Shown here piece after piece: positions 16,139 to 24,347 of a stretch of 34,057 nucleotides of DNA. The notes under the pieces are model-generated. The model ran no database searches. It saw only the letters and a list, made by a program, of their open reading frames with translations, and was not told the origin of the DNA. The position numbers and the translations under genes were made by a program. This DNA comes from VAZQ01 sp036406655 (GTDB lineage: Bacteria; Pseudomonadota; Alphaproteobacteria; Rhizobiales; Xanthobacteraceae), in the NCBI GenBank assembly GCA_036406655.1, contig DASXAP010000133.1:1-34057 (forward strand), in the 5' to 3' direction. Position 1 is the stretch's first letter, and every line of letters begins with the position of its first letter.

Positions 16139-17614
16139 ATGTTCAATTTCGAGGAAGCGCTGAAGATGGTGCCGGCACAGACCGTGCTCTGCGTCGGCGA
16201 TTTGATGCTCGACGAGTTCGTCTACGGGGAGGTGTCGCGCATTTCCCCCGAGGCGCCGGCGCCGGTCCTGAAGGTGAGCAGGAGCGAGGTGCTCGTCGGG
16301 GGCGCCGGCAATGTGGCGCGCAACATCGCCGCGCTCGGCGCTCGCTGCATCTTCATCGCGGTCGTCGGCGACGACGATGCCGGCCGCACCCTCACCGCAC
16401 GGCTGCGCGACGAGCTCGCGATCGAATCCAATCTCATCGTCGAGCGGTCGCGGCCGACCACGCGCAAGGTTCGCTTCGTCTCCGAGCACCATTCGACCCA
16501 TCTCCTGCGCGCCGATTGGGAAGAGGCGCGCCCGATCGGTGCGGAGACCGAGCAGGAGCTGATCGAGCGCGCATGCGCCGCGCTCCCGGAAGCCGGCTGC
16601 GTCGTTCTTTCCGATTACGCCAAGGGCGTGCTCACCCCGCGGGTGTTGCGGGCGATCATCGACGGGGGGCGCCGGCGCGGCAAGCCGGTGATCGTCGATC
16701 CCAAGGGCAGGGATTTCTCGATCTATCGAGGCGCGACGCTGATCACCCCCAATCGGAACGAGCTGGCTGATGTCGTGCGCCATCGCCTCGATACCGAATC
16801 CGACATCGCCGCCGCCGCCGCCGAGGTAATTCGCGCCGTCGACAGCGAGGCGCTGCTGGTGACGCGGAGCGAAGCGGGAATGTCGCTGGTGCCCGCGCGG
16901 GGGGACCCCGTGCATATCGCCGCCTATCCGGTCAAGGTGCGGGATGTCTCCGGCGCCGGCGACACCGTCGTCGCGGTGCTGTCGGCAATGCTGGCGCTCG
17001 AGAGCGGCTTCGAGCCGGCAATGCGCGCGGCGAACGCCGCGGCCGCGGTGGTGATCGGAAAGCGCGGGACGGCCACGGTGTCGGCGGCGGAGCTGCGCGC
17101 GCGCATTCTGCCCGCCGCCTCGCTCGCCCCCGAGGAGAAGATCATCTTCGACTGGTCGGTGCTGGACGAGCGGCTGGCGGAATGGCGTCGACAGGGCTTG
17201 CGTATCGGCTTCACCAATGGCTGCTTCGACATCCTCCACCGCGGCCACATCAAGCTGCTCAACGAGGCGCGCGCCGCCTGCGACCGGCTCATTGTCGGTC
17301 TCAACAGCGATGCCTCGGTGAGGCGCCTGAAAGGCGAAGGAAGGCCGGTGCAGGAGCTGCACGCGCGCGCCGAGGTGCTGGCGGCGCTGGAAGCCGTCGA
17401 TCTCGTGGTGATTTTCGAGGAGGACACGCCGCTCGAGCTCATTCGCCGCACGCGTCCCAGGCTGCTGGCCAAGGGCGGCGACTACCGCCGCGAGCAGGTG
17501 GTCGGGCACGAGCTGGTGGAAGCCGACGGCGGCGAGGTGATCCTGATCGATCTGGTGCCGGGCTTCAGCACGACGAGGATCGTGCGCAGGACGCGCGCCC
17601 CGCAGCCGAGCTGA
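16139..17614 (+). CDS. hldE: Bifunctional D-beta-D-heptose 7-phosphate kinase / heptose 1-phosphate adenylyltransferase
   Basis: A 491-residue fusion of normal HldE length. The N-terminal ribokinase-like domain (about 1-315) has VGDLMLDEFVYGEVSRISPEAP, the substrate motif GGAGNVARNIAALG and the PfkB signature DVSGAGDTVVAVL with catalytic Asp (about 269-276). The C-terminal cytidylyltransferase-like domain (about 345-491) begins at GFTNGCFDILHRGHIKLL (HxGH motif) and includes IVGLNSDASVRRLKGEGRPV. The kinase phosphorylates heptose 7-phosphate at C1 and the second domain adds AMP after GmhB removes the 7-phosphate. GmhA and GmhB genes are not in the window. It is in an operon with hldD, and its 3' end is 12 bases from a convergent GT9 gene. 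Confidence 0.96.
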   Translation: MFNFEEALKMVPAQTVLCVGDLMLDEFVYGEVSRISPEAPAPVLKVSRSEVLVGGAGNVARNIAALGARCIFIAVVGDDDAGRTLTARLRDELAIESNLIVERSRPTTRKVRFVSEHHSTHLLRADWEEARPIGAETEQELIERACAALPEAGCVVLSDYAKGVLTPRVLRAIIDGGRRRGKPVIVDPKGRDFSIYRGATLITPNRNELADVVRHRLDTESDIAAAAAEVIRAVDSEALLVTRSEAGMSLVPARGDPVHIAAYPVKVRDVSGAGDTVVAVLSAMLALESGFEPAMRAANAAAAVVIGKRGTATVSAAELRARILPAASLAPEEKIIFDWSVLDERLAEWRRQGLRIGFTNGCFDILHRGHIKLLNEARAACDRLIVGLNSDASVRRLKGEGRPVQELHARAEVLAALEAVDLVVIFEEDTPLELIRRTRPRLLAKGGDYRREQVVGHELVEADGGEVILIDLVPGFSTTRIVRRTRAPQPS

Positions 17615-17626
17615 GCTCAATGCGGC

Positions 17627-18790
17627 TCAATGCGGGCTGCCGACCGGCTCGCGGGCGCTGTCGGATGCGGCAAGAACGAGCTCGGCGCGCTCGATCACCG
17701 CCTGCGCCGACACTCGCCGCATGCAGGCATGGTCGTGCGGGCAGCGGCTGAGCAGGCGCAGATAGCAGGGCGCGCAGGCAAGCTCCGCCCGCACCACCGC
17801 GCCTCGGCGCCGGTAGGGCCCGACCCAGATCTCGTCGGTCGGGCCGAATATGCTGATCAGCGGGCGGTTCAGGGCAACGGCAAGATGCATCGGGCCTGAA
17901 TCGTTGGTCACGCACAGCGCCGAGCGGCCGAGCAGGGCCGCAAGCTCGCTCAAGCTGGTTTCCCCGGCGAGATTGAGGCTTCCCGGCGCAGCGGCCGCGA
18001 CTTCGGCGCAAACATGCTGCTCCCGCCGCGATCCCACGAGCGCGACGGTGAAGCCCTGCCGCAGGAAGTGGCGCGCCACTTCGGCAAAGCCTTGGCTGTG
18101 CCAGTGCTTGGTCTCCCAGGCGGTCCCGGGGGCGATGGTCAGCACGCCGCCGTCGGCGTGCCGCCGCAGCAGCCGCTCGACCCGCTCGCTCGCATGCCGG
18201 GGGATGGGGAAGGAGAAGTCGGGTGTGTCCTCGTCGAGCCCCAGCATCGGGGCGAGCCGCAGGTAGCGATCGACCGCGTGCACGTCGAGGGTCGGCACCG
18301 GGATCCGGTGAGTATAGGCGAGCCAGGCGCCCTCGCGTGCGCCCTTCCAGGCATGCCGGCGCGCTTCCGCCGGCAGGGTACGGGGCGAGGCGGCCCATAC
18401 CTCGCGGCGCGGGCGATCGAACCCGAGGCGCACCGGGGCGCGCGTCGCGAGCGCCAGCGCGGCGGATCGGAACTGGCCCTGGAGGTCCAGCACCAGATCA
18501 TAGCGCGCGGCCCGCAGCGCTGGCTCGAGCCGCGCCGAGCGCGCCAGCGCGGTCCAGGGCGAGGATCGCTCCTCACGCCCGAACAGCACCAGCCGGCTCA
18601 GCGCCGGGTGCGAGGTCAGCAATTCGGCGAATGCCGGCGCCACGAGCCAGTCGATGCGGGCATCCGGATAGCGGCGGCGCAGCTTGTGCAGCACCGGAAT
18701 GGAATGCACGACGTCGCCCAGCGCGGAAAGCTTGATCAGCAGGATCCGGCCGAAGTCCTGGCGGCGAAGCGCTTCTTTGTCCAATGGCAA
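17627..18790 (-). CDS. waaC: Glycosyltransferase family 9, heptosyltransferase I-like
   Basis: A protein of about 387 residues. The conserved part begins FGRILLIKLSALGDVVHSIPVLHKLRRRYPDARIDWLV, the GT9 acceptor-domain opening with Asp in the GDVVHS loop. The donor domain has LTIAPGTAWETKHW and LCVTNDSGPMHLAVALNRPLISIFGPTDEIWVGPY. A Cys/His cluster CAPCYLRLLSRCPHDHACM ends it, like that of the GT9 gene at 13755. No ATG lies close to the conserved start, so TTG 18790 (or TTG 18784) is proposed, with TAGGTG upstream. ATG 18928 in the same frame would add about 46 non-conserved residues. It probably adds a heptose to the inner core using ADP-heptose from HldD/HldE; the acceptor is unproven. Confidence 0.82.
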   Translation of the reverse strand: MPLDKEALRRQDFGRILLIKLSALGDVVHSIPVLHKLRRRYPDARIDWLVAPAFAELLTSHPALSRLVLFGREERSSPWTALARSARLEPALRAARYDLVLDLQGQFRSAALALATRAPVRLGFDRPRREVWAASPRTLPAEARRHAWKGAREGAWLAYTHRIPVPTLDVHAVDRYLRLAPMLGLDEDTPDFSFPIPRHASERVERLLRRHADGGVLTIAPGTAWETKHWHSQGFAEVARHFLRQGFTVALVGSRREQHVCAEVAAAAPGSLNLAGETSLSELAALLGRSALCVTNDSGPMHLAVALNRPLISIFGPTDEIWVGPYRRRGAVVRAELACAPCYLRLLSRCPHDHACMRRVSAQAVIERAELVLAASDSAREPVGSPH

Positions 18791-18980
18791 ACCGCACCTA
18801 TGCGGAGGGTCGCCGACCGTAGAACGCCGGCGATCCGGCCGTCTTGTAGGGGCAATCCTCGGCGAACACAAAATCGCGCGGGAGCCCGCCTCCGCTGCTC
18901 GCGCTGCGGCCTGGCTGCTCGGCCTCATCAGGCGCTTGAACCAGGGCAGATTCCATCCTGCGCAGGGGTTGCTGCGGGGG

Positions 18981-20063
18981 TCACGGCCGTGACCGCGAGC
19001 TTTCATCCCTGAATTGGGACGCCTCCATTTCGAGGTAGATCCGGTAGGCATTGCCTCGATTGTTGTTGTCGAAGGCAGGCAGGTCCTTGTAGCGGGACCA
19101 GTCGGTCTGCTCGTAGGCCGCGTCGAAATCGGTCCAGCTCTCGACAGCCTTGCCCATCGCGCTGCGCAGGTGGCCGATATAGTCGCTGGTGAAAGCAATC
19201 GCCTGCCGGGCAGCGGTCGATGGCTTGCCGTGTCCCGGAACGATGAATTGCGGATCGAGCTTCGCCACCTCGGCGAGCGCCCGCAACCAGCTTGCGCTGT
19301 CGACATCGTCACTGTTCATGAAGGGAATGCGGCCGTTCTGCACGATGTCTCCGGCAAACAGCACGCCGTCCGGCTCGACCAGCATCATCATGTCGCTCGC
19401 CGAATGGGCGGGACCGGCATACAGCAGCACGAAACGCTTGCCGCCCAGGCTGAGCACCAGGCGTCGACTGAAGGTGAGATCGGGCGGCACCACGCGGGTA
19501 GTGCGGTCGACCCAGGGGAACAGCGCCTGCCGGCGCTGATCGAGCCGCTGATTGGCTCGTTCGTCGGCGGTCTCCTCGTTCTCGCGGTATTCGCCCGCCC
19601 GCTCCTGGGCGACGATGACGAGCTCGGGAATGGCGTCCTTGAACGCCTGCAGGCCATAGATGTGATCAGCATGGTAGTGGCTGACGATGACGTAGCGCAC
19701 GGGCTGATCGGTGATCGTGCGGATCTGCTGCAGCAAATCCCACCCGAGGCTCGGCGTGCCCAGGGCATCAAAAACCACGACTCCGTGCGAGGTCACCACG
19801 AACCCCGCATTGGATGTATGACCCTCGTTGGCAGTGCCTGGAATCCCGGGCTGTCCCACCACGTAATAGATCGGCCGATCCGGCACCTTTTCGATGATGA
19901 GCGGACGGCTCAGCGGTGCGTAGGGCTCTGCGAGCGATGCAGAAGCCGCCAGGACCCCCGAGATCAGGGCCGGGATCACCCCCAGGTGGCGCATCAGCCG
20001 GTTCCCGCGGCTCCCCTCGCGGCGCTGTTCGCGTGCTCTGAAATTGCCGGGTGACGACGTCAC
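18981..20063 (-). CDS. soxH: Exported metallo-beta-lactamase-fold hydrolase, SoxH-like
   Basis: A 360-residue protein with a signal peptide (LGVIPALISGVLAASASLAEP, about residues 27-47 from the GTG start). The fold signature HxHxDH reads HYHADH (residues 129-134), followed by GPAHSASDMM, LFAGDI and VPGHGKP, which complete a two-metal site. NAGFVVTSHGVVVFDALGTP is typical of the periplasmic branch found near sox and quinoprotein genes, where Paracoccus soxH also lies. GTG 20063 has GGGAG seven bases upstream; ATG 19994 would give a more ordinary signal peptide and is a real alternative. It is divergent from soxC across a region with an FNR-type box. Substrate unknown; the Sox link is by position and family resemblance. 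Confidence 0.75.
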   Translation of the reverse strand: MTSSPGNFRAREQRREGSRGNRLMRHLGVIPALISGVLAASASLAEPYAPLSRPLIIEKVPDRPIYYVVGQPGIPGTANEGHTSNAGFVVTSHGVVVFDALGTPSLGWDLLQQIRTITDQPVRYVIVSHYHADHIYGLQAFKDAIPELVIVAQERAGEYRENEETADERANQRLDQRRQALFPWVDRTTRVVPPDLTFSRRLVLSLGGKRFVLLYAGPAHSASDMMMLVEPDGVLFAGDIVQNGRIPFMNSDDVDSASWLRALAEVAKLDPQFIVPGHGKPSTAARQAIAFTSDYIGHLRSAMGKAVESWTDFDAAYEQTDWSRYKDLPAFDNNNRGNAYRIYLEMEASQFRDESSRSRP

Positions 20064-20123
20064 GTGCTATCTCCCGATCCCGCCTCGGACGGCTCGATGC
20101 TGCGCGTCGGACGGGCGCGGCCA

Positions 20124-20137
20124 TTGATTTGGATCAA
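20124..20137 (+). promoter_or_regulatory. Perfect FNR/FixK-type box in the sox divergent promoter region
   Basis: The site is TTGAT-TTGG-ATCAA, an exact match to the CRP/FNR-family consensus TTGAT-N4-ATCAA used by FNR, ANR and FixK. It lies in the 190-base gap between the SoxH-like gene (minus strand) and soxC (plus strand). AT-rich candidates for a -10 element towards soxC follow at CATAGT (20157-20162) and TACATA (20165-20170). The first would place the box near -38 to -42, roughly the activating class II position. Towards the SoxH-like gene no good -10 was seen. Oxygen-linked control of sox is inferred. Confidence 0.65.
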
Positions 20138-20253
20138 GGCTGCTCGCGCAGCGCTTCATAGTTTTACATAATTCCCGTCGCGAGCCGACGGCTGGCGGTC
20201 GCCCCGGGTGGCAGTGCCGGCGTCGAGGACAGCCGAGCGGGAGGCAGTGCACA

Positions 20254-21552
20254 GTGCCCGTTGTTCGTCCCAATTGGACCAGGCGGCAAGCCGCGGGGGA
20301 TGTGGATCGCGACGACCGGCGGTCGTTCCTGAAGCTCGGGGTCGCGGCCGCGGGCTCGACCGTGCTCGCCGGCGGTGGCGCGAATGCCGCCGGGGAGGGT
20401 GCGCCGCCGGCGGAGGCGCCCTGGTCGCTCTCGCTGGGTGCCGGCGTGGTCGAGCGTCCCTACGGCGAGCGTTCGAAGTTCGAAAGCGATGTCATCCGGC
20501 GCAACGTTCCCTGGCTCACGGGCACGCAGCAGTCCTCGGTCAGCTTTGCGCCCATACAGGACCTGGCGGGTATCATCACCCCGAACGGCCTCTTCTTCGA
20601 GCGCTACCACGCCGGGCGGCCGGAGATCGATCCGCATCAGCACCGGCTCCTGATCCATGGCCTGGTCGCGCGGCCGCTGGTTCTCTCGATGGACGATATC
20701 GTGCGGTTTCCGGCCGTGTCGCAAATCCACTTCATCGAATGCCCGGCCAACGGGGGAATGGAATGGCGTGCCGCGCAGCTCAACTCGCTGCAATTCACCC
20801 ACGGCATGATCGGTTGCGCCGAATGGACGGGAGTGAAGCTCTCCACCGTGCTGGAGGAGGTCGGCGTGAGCAGCCAGGCGAAGTGGATCATGGTGGAGGG
20901 CGCGGACGGTGCCCACATGAACCGCAGCTTGCCGATCGAGAAATGCCTCGACGACTGCCTGCTCGTGTACGCGCAGAACGGCGAGGCGCTGCGGCCCGAT
21001 CAAGGTTATCCCCTGCGCCTGCTCGTTCCCGGCTGGGAAGGCAATATCAGCGTCAAGTGGCTGCGCCGCATCAAGGTCGGCGACAGGCCCTGGTTCTCGC
21101 GCGAAGAGACCTCGAAATACACCGACCTGATGCCGGACGGCAGATCACGCGGATTTACCTGGGTGATCGACGCGAAGTCGGTGATTACCTTTCCCTGTCC
21201 GGAGAAGCCGTTGACGGCTCGCGGACTGCACGAAATTCGTGGTCTCGCCTGGAGCGGCAGCGGCAGGATCAAGCGGGTCGATGTGTCGTTCGACGGCGGA
21301 GTGAGCTGGCGGAGCGCCGAGCTCAAGCAGCCGATCCTCCCCAAGGCGCTCACCCGGTTTTCCATCCCGTGGCGCTGGGAAGGTCAGCCCGCGCTGCTGG
21401 AATCCCGCGCGATCGACGAGACCGGCTACGTGCAGCCGACGATCGAGCAGTTGCGGAGGGTCCGCGGCGGCAACTCCATCTACCACAACAACGCCATCCA
21501 GACCTGGCAGATCAAGAGCGACGGGGCCGTCTATGATGTCCAGCTGGGTTGA
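20254..21552 (+). CDS. soxC: SoxC, molybdenum subunit of sulfane dehydrogenase SoxCD
   Basis: A 432-residue sulfite-oxidase-family protein. The twin-arginine motif DRRSFLKLG (residues 21-29) precedes a hydrophobic stretch and an Ala-rich cleavage region, as expected for a cofactor-loaded periplasmic enzyme. The molybdenum-cofactor domain includes IDPHQHRLLIHGLVARPL and FIECPANGGMEW with the Mo-ligand cysteine C163. The C-terminal dimerisation domain contains VDVSFDGGVSWRSAEL. SoxCD oxidises the sulfane sulfur bound to SoxYZ, passing electrons to SoxD. The start is GTG 20254 with GGGAGG nine bases upstream. The stop overlaps soxD by 20 bases. As first gene of the plus-strand group it would be transcribed from the FNR-box region. 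Confidence 0.95.
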   Translation: MPVVRPNWTRRQAAGDVDRDDRRSFLKLGVAAAGSTVLAGGGANAAGEGAPPAEAPWSLSLGAGVVERPYGERSKFESDVIRRNVPWLTGTQQSSVSFAPIQDLAGIITPNGLFFERYHAGRPEIDPHQHRLLIHGLVARPLVLSMDDIVRFPAVSQIHFIECPANGGMEWRAAQLNSLQFTHGMIGCAEWTGVKLSTVLEEVGVSSQAKWIMVEGADGAHMNRSLPIEKCLDDCLLVYAQNGEALRPDQGYPLRLLVPGWEGNISVKWLRRIKVGDRPWFSREETSKYTDLMPDGRSRGFTWVIDAKSVITFPCPEKPLTARGLHEIRGLAWSGSGRIKRVDVSFDGGVSWRSAELKQPILPKALTRFSIPWRWEGQPALLESRAIDETGYVQPTIEQLRRVRGGNSIYHNNAIQTWQIKSDGAVYDVQLG

Positions 21553-22216
21553 CCGCGTCTGGCTGCTGCTCGCGGCGCTGCTGATCTGCGAGGGGCTTGC
21601 TGCGGGCGCGGCGAGTGGCGCCGATCCCGGACACTTCGGCTATGGCGCGCCGGCCACCGCGGACGAGATCGCGGGCTGGGATATCGACGCGCGCGGCGAT
21701 GGGGCGGGTCTGCCGGAGGGCAGCGGCACGGTGGCGCAGGGAGAGGAGATCTATGCGCGGCAATGCGCGGCCTGTCACGGCACGTTCGGGGAAGGCGAGG
21801 GCCGCTATCCCAAGCTCGCGGGCGGCGAGGGGACGCTGACCGGCGATCGCCCCGAGCCGACGGTCGGCAGCTACTGGCCGTTTGCGCCGACGCTGTGGGA
21901 CTACATCAACCGCGCGATGCCGTTTCAAGCACCCCGCAGCCTGTCGGTCGCGGAGGTCTATGCGCTGACCGCCTTCGTGCTCAATCTCAACAACATCGTG
22001 TCCAATGATTTCATCGCCGATCGGGACAGCCTGGCGAAGGTGAAAATGCCCAACCGCGACAACTTCACCTGGGAGGATCCTCGGCCCGACACTGCGGCGG
22101 AGGCATGCATGCGAAATTGCCGGCATCCGGAGGACATCAAGGTCACCTCGTCGGCCGAGGGCAAGGACCTGACGCCGCGGACCACCGGGCCGCTCGACGA
22201 GATGCGGCCGAGGTAG
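21533..22216 (+). CDS. soxD: SoxD, monohaem c-type cytochrome subunit of sulfane dehydrogenase
   Basis: A 227-residue protein with an N-terminal signal peptide (VWLLLAALLICEGLAAGAASGA). The cytochrome c domain has CAACH at residues 78-82 and a likely Met ligand in NRAMPF (M129). It ends in a tail with CMRNC (192-196), which is not a haem site. The SoxD of Paracoccus pantotrophus is longer and has two haems, so this is a short, one-haem form in which the second domain is reduced to the Cys-bearing tail. It accepts electrons from SoxC and hands them to a soluble cytochrome. The gene overlaps soxC by 20 bases and starts with ATGATG (21533 or 21536). Confidence 0.92.
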   Translation: MMSSWVDRVWLLLAALLICEGLAAGAASGADPGHFGYGAPATADEIAGWDIDARGDGAGLPEGSGTVAQGEEIYARQCAACHGTFGEGEGRYPKLAGGEGTLTGDRPEPTVGSYWPFAPTLWDYINRAMPFQAPRSLSVAEVYALTAFVLNLNNIVSNDFIADRDSLAKVKMPNRDNFTWEDPRPDTAAEACMRNCRHPEDIKVTSSAEGKDLTPRTTGPLDEMRPR

Positions 22217-22240
22217 CTTGCAGCGGAGCCGGAGGAGCCG

Positions 22241-22603
22241 ATGCGAGAAGGATCAGGTGTCTCAGCTGCGGCGATCGTCACGGGCGCGTGGCTCAGTCTG
22301 CTGCTGCTCACCGCGATCGGCCACGCGCAGGCTGCGAGCACGGAGGGAGAGAAGCTGACGTTCGACCGCAGCAAGGGGAACTGCCTCACCTGCCACGAGA
22401 TCGAGGGCGGGGATTCCCCCGGCAATATCGGTCCTGCGCTCGCGGACATGAAGCGGCGGTTCCCGGATCGCAATGAGCTGTTCGCGATCATCGCCGACGA
22501 GACCAGGCGCAATCCGCGCACCTTGATGCCTCCGTTTGGTCGAAACCTGATTTTGACCGATCAGGAGATCAACAGCATCGTCGACTTTCTCTACACGCGA
22601 TGA
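22241..22603 (+). CDS. soxX: SoxX, monohaem cytochrome c subunit of SoxAX
   Basis: A short 120-residue SoxX with a signal peptide (GAWLSLLLLTAIGHAQA). The haem motif is CLTCH (residues 48-52), IGPAL is at 63-67, and a Met ligand (M96) sits in TLMPPFG. Its final stretch LTDQEINSIVDFLYT is the usual C-terminal helix. With SoxA it forms the enzyme that attaches thiosulfate to the SoxY cysteine. GGAGGAG lies a few bases before the ATG. The stop at 22603 overlaps a possible upstream start of soxY, but the better soxY start is at 22630. Confidence 0.93.
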   Translation: MREGSGVSAAAIVTGAWLSLLLLTAIGHAQAASTEGEKLTFDRSKGNCLTCHEIEGGDSPGNIGPALADMKRRFPDRNELFAIIADETRRNPRTLMPPFGRNLILTDQEINSIVDFLYTR

Positions 22604-22629
22604 TGCGAGCGCCCAAAGGAGACAGGCAA

Positions 22630-23112
22630 ATGCGCAACCCGGCAGACCCCAACCGCACGCGCCGGCTGATCATCAAGGCTGCCGTGACGGGAGGCTTGAT
22701 TGGATTGACTGGCGGCGGTCGAGCTGCGCACGCCGCCGAGGCGGCCAAATGGCCGAAGGAGGCGTTCCAGCAGAAGACCGAGGCCGACGCCGTCAAGGTG
22801 CTGTATGGAAAAGCCGCCGAGGAATCCGACAAGGTCCGGCTGGAAGCGCCCGAGATCGCCGAGAACGGCGCGGTCGTTCCGATCTCGGTCAGCAGCACGC
22901 TTCCGGGCGTGACCTCGATCTCGATTCTGGTGCCGGAAAATCCGTTTCCGCTCGCCGCCTCGTACAAGCTTCCCGAAGGGACCTCGGCGCTGGTCGGCAA
23001 CCGGCTCAAGATGGCGAAGACTAGCAAGGTCGTGGCGCTGGTTGAAGCCGGCGGCAAGCTCTACAGCGCCAGCAAGGAGGTGAAGGTCACGGTCGGCGGC
23101 TGCGGCGGCTGA
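22630..23112 (+). CDS. soxY: SoxY, sulfur-carrier subunit
   Basis: A 160-residue protein with a twin-arginine-like N-terminus (TRRLIIKAAVTGGLIGLTGGG) and the defining C-terminal GGCGG (residues 156-160). C158 is the cysteine on which thiosulfate and all sulfur intermediates are carried in the periplasm. NGAVVPISVSS and SISILVPENPFPLAASYKL are typical of the SoxY beta-sandwich. ATG 22630 is chosen because AAAGGAGACA lies directly upstream; the in-frame ATG at 22600 overlaps the end of soxX and has a poorer site. Co-exported with SoxZ, encoded next. Confidence 0.96.
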   Translation: MRNPADPNRTRRLIIKAAVTGGLIGLTGGGRAAHAAEAAKWPKEAFQQKTEADAVKVLYGKAAEESDKVRLEAPEIAENGAVVPISVSSTLPGVTSISILVPENPFPLAASYKLPEGTSALVGNRLKMAKTSKVVALVEAGGKLYSASKEVKVTVGGCGG

Positions 23113-23142
23113 TCAGACGAGACCGAGAGAAAGGAGACATCA

Positions 23143-23454
23143 ATGCCGTCGACAATCCGCGTGCGCGCCGTCGCAAGCGCCGAAGCAACCGAGGTCCAGT
23201 CGCTGATTCAGCATCCGATGGACTCCGGCTTCGTCAAGGACGCCAAGGGTGAGCTCATCCCACCGCACTACGTCGAGGTGGTACAGTTCGAGCATGCAGG
23301 CAGGGTGGTGTTCACCGCATTCTGGGGACCGGCCGTGGCCAAGGACCCTTACCTCAAGTTCAGCTTCAAGGGCGGTCAGAAGGGGGACGAGCTGAAGGTG
23401 AGCTGGATCGACAACAAGGGCGCAACCGACTCGCTGGTGGCAAGGATCGGCTGA
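23143..23454 (+). CDS. soxZ: SoxZ, partner of the SoxYZ sulfur carrier
   Basis: A 103-residue protein with no signal peptide; SoxZ is exported as a complex with SoxY through the Tat system. It shows IRVRAVASAEATEVQSLIQHPMDSGF, the conserved HPM element near residue 24, and IPPHYVEVVQFEHAGRVVF and KGGQKGDELKVSW. The ribosome site AAAGGAGACATCA just before the ATG is nearly identical to that of soxY, suggesting matched translation. It lies 30 bases after soxY. Confidence 0.96.
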   Translation: MPSTIRVRAVASAEATEVQSLIQHPMDSGFVKDAKGELIPPHYVEVVQFEHAGRVVFTAFWGPAVAKDPYLKFSFKGGQKGDELKVSWIDNKGATDSLVARIG

Positions 23455-23487
23455 TCCCCTGCCCCTGCGCAGTCAAGGAGGGTCGCC

Positions 23488-24333
23488 GTGTCGCGCATTC
23501 TTGTTTTGGCTGCTGTGATCGCCGGGCTGGCCGGCATGGAGGCGGCGTCCGCCGCCGACGCGGTGAATCCGAGCGCGGATTTCAACGCATTCCGCAGCTT
23601 CTTCACCAATCTGTTCCCAGCCGTGCCGCTGAACGATTTTGTCAACGGCCCCTATTCGATGGACGCGAATTTGCGCAAGCAGTGGGAGGCGAAGGAGGAA
23701 TTTCCGCCCTACGAGTTCGCGCTGGAGCAGGGCAGGGAGATGTTCGCGACGCCGTTCAGGAACGGCAAGAGCTACGCCGAGTGCTTCCCGGACGGCGGTA
23801 TCGGCATTCGCCAGAACTATCCTTACTTTGACGAGAAGGCCGGCAAGGTGGTCACGCTGGAGCTCGCCCTCAATCTGTGCCGGGAGGCCAACGGCGAGGC
23901 GCCCTATTCCTATGTCGGCAACGAGATGGCGGCGCTGACCGCCTTCATGGCGTACACCTCGCGCGGCAAGCCGTTTGCCATCAGGATTCCCGACGACCCG
24001 CGCGCGCTCGAGGCGTACGAGACCGGCAAGAAATATTTCTATCAGCGGCGCGGGCAGCTGAATTTCTCATGTGCGAGCTGTCACGTGCAGAGCCCGGGTC
24101 AGCGCATTCGAACCGAGGTGCTCGCCCCCGCGCTCGGCATTCTCGCGGCGATGCCGATCTATCGGTCGGAATGGGGTGGCATGGGCACGATCAGCCGCCG
24201 CTTCGTCACCTGCAACAGCCAGGTGCGCGGCGTGCCGCTGGAGCCGCAGGACGAGCTCTACCGGGATGTCGAGTATTTCCTCTCCTACATGAGCAACGGC
24301 CTGCCGATCGCGGGCCCGGGCGCGCGCCCGTGA
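23488..24333 (+). CDS. soxA: SoxA, monohaem catalytic cytochrome of SoxAX
   Basis: A 281-residue protein with a signal peptide (ILVLAAVIAGLAGMEAASA). Its catalytic domain has the haem motif CASCH (195-199) and the active-site cysteine C242 in RRFVTCNSQVRG, which is expected to bind haem iron as a persulfide. The N-terminal domain lacks a CxxCH motif. C99 (AECFPDGG) and C131 (ALNLCREANG) remain and probably form a disulfide, as in the monohaem SoxA type of Starkeya novella, unlike the dihaem Paracoccus and Rhodovulum form. It starts at GTG 23488 with AAGGAGGG upstream. It is followed at once by a small SoxK-like gene. Confidence 0.95.
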   Translation: MSRILVLAAVIAGLAGMEAASAADAVNPSADFNAFRSFFTNLFPAVPLNDFVNGPYSMDANLRKQWEAKEEFPPYEFALEQGREMFATPFRNGKSYAECFPDGGIGIRQNYPYFDEKAGKVVTLELALNLCREANGEAPYSYVGNEMAALTAFMAYTSRGKPFAIRIPDDPRALEAYETGKKYFYQRRGQLNFSCASCHVQSPGQRIRTEVLAPALGILAAMPIYRSEWGGMGTISRRFVTCNSQVRGVPLEPQDELYRDVEYFLSYMSNGLPIAGPGARP

Positions 24334-24347
24334 CGGTGGAGAACGTC

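Noticed and set aside
18791..18980. Possible 46-residue N-terminal extension of the waaC-like gene from ATG 18928
   Set aside because: The extension (Arg/Ala-rich) has no GT9 similarity. A TTG start next to the conserved beta strand fits the family better, although this is not proven.
22600..22629. Upstream ATG start for soxY overlapping soxX
   Set aside because: The ATG at 22630 has an excellent AAAGGAGA ribosome site and begins the twin-arginine signal; the extension would dilute it.
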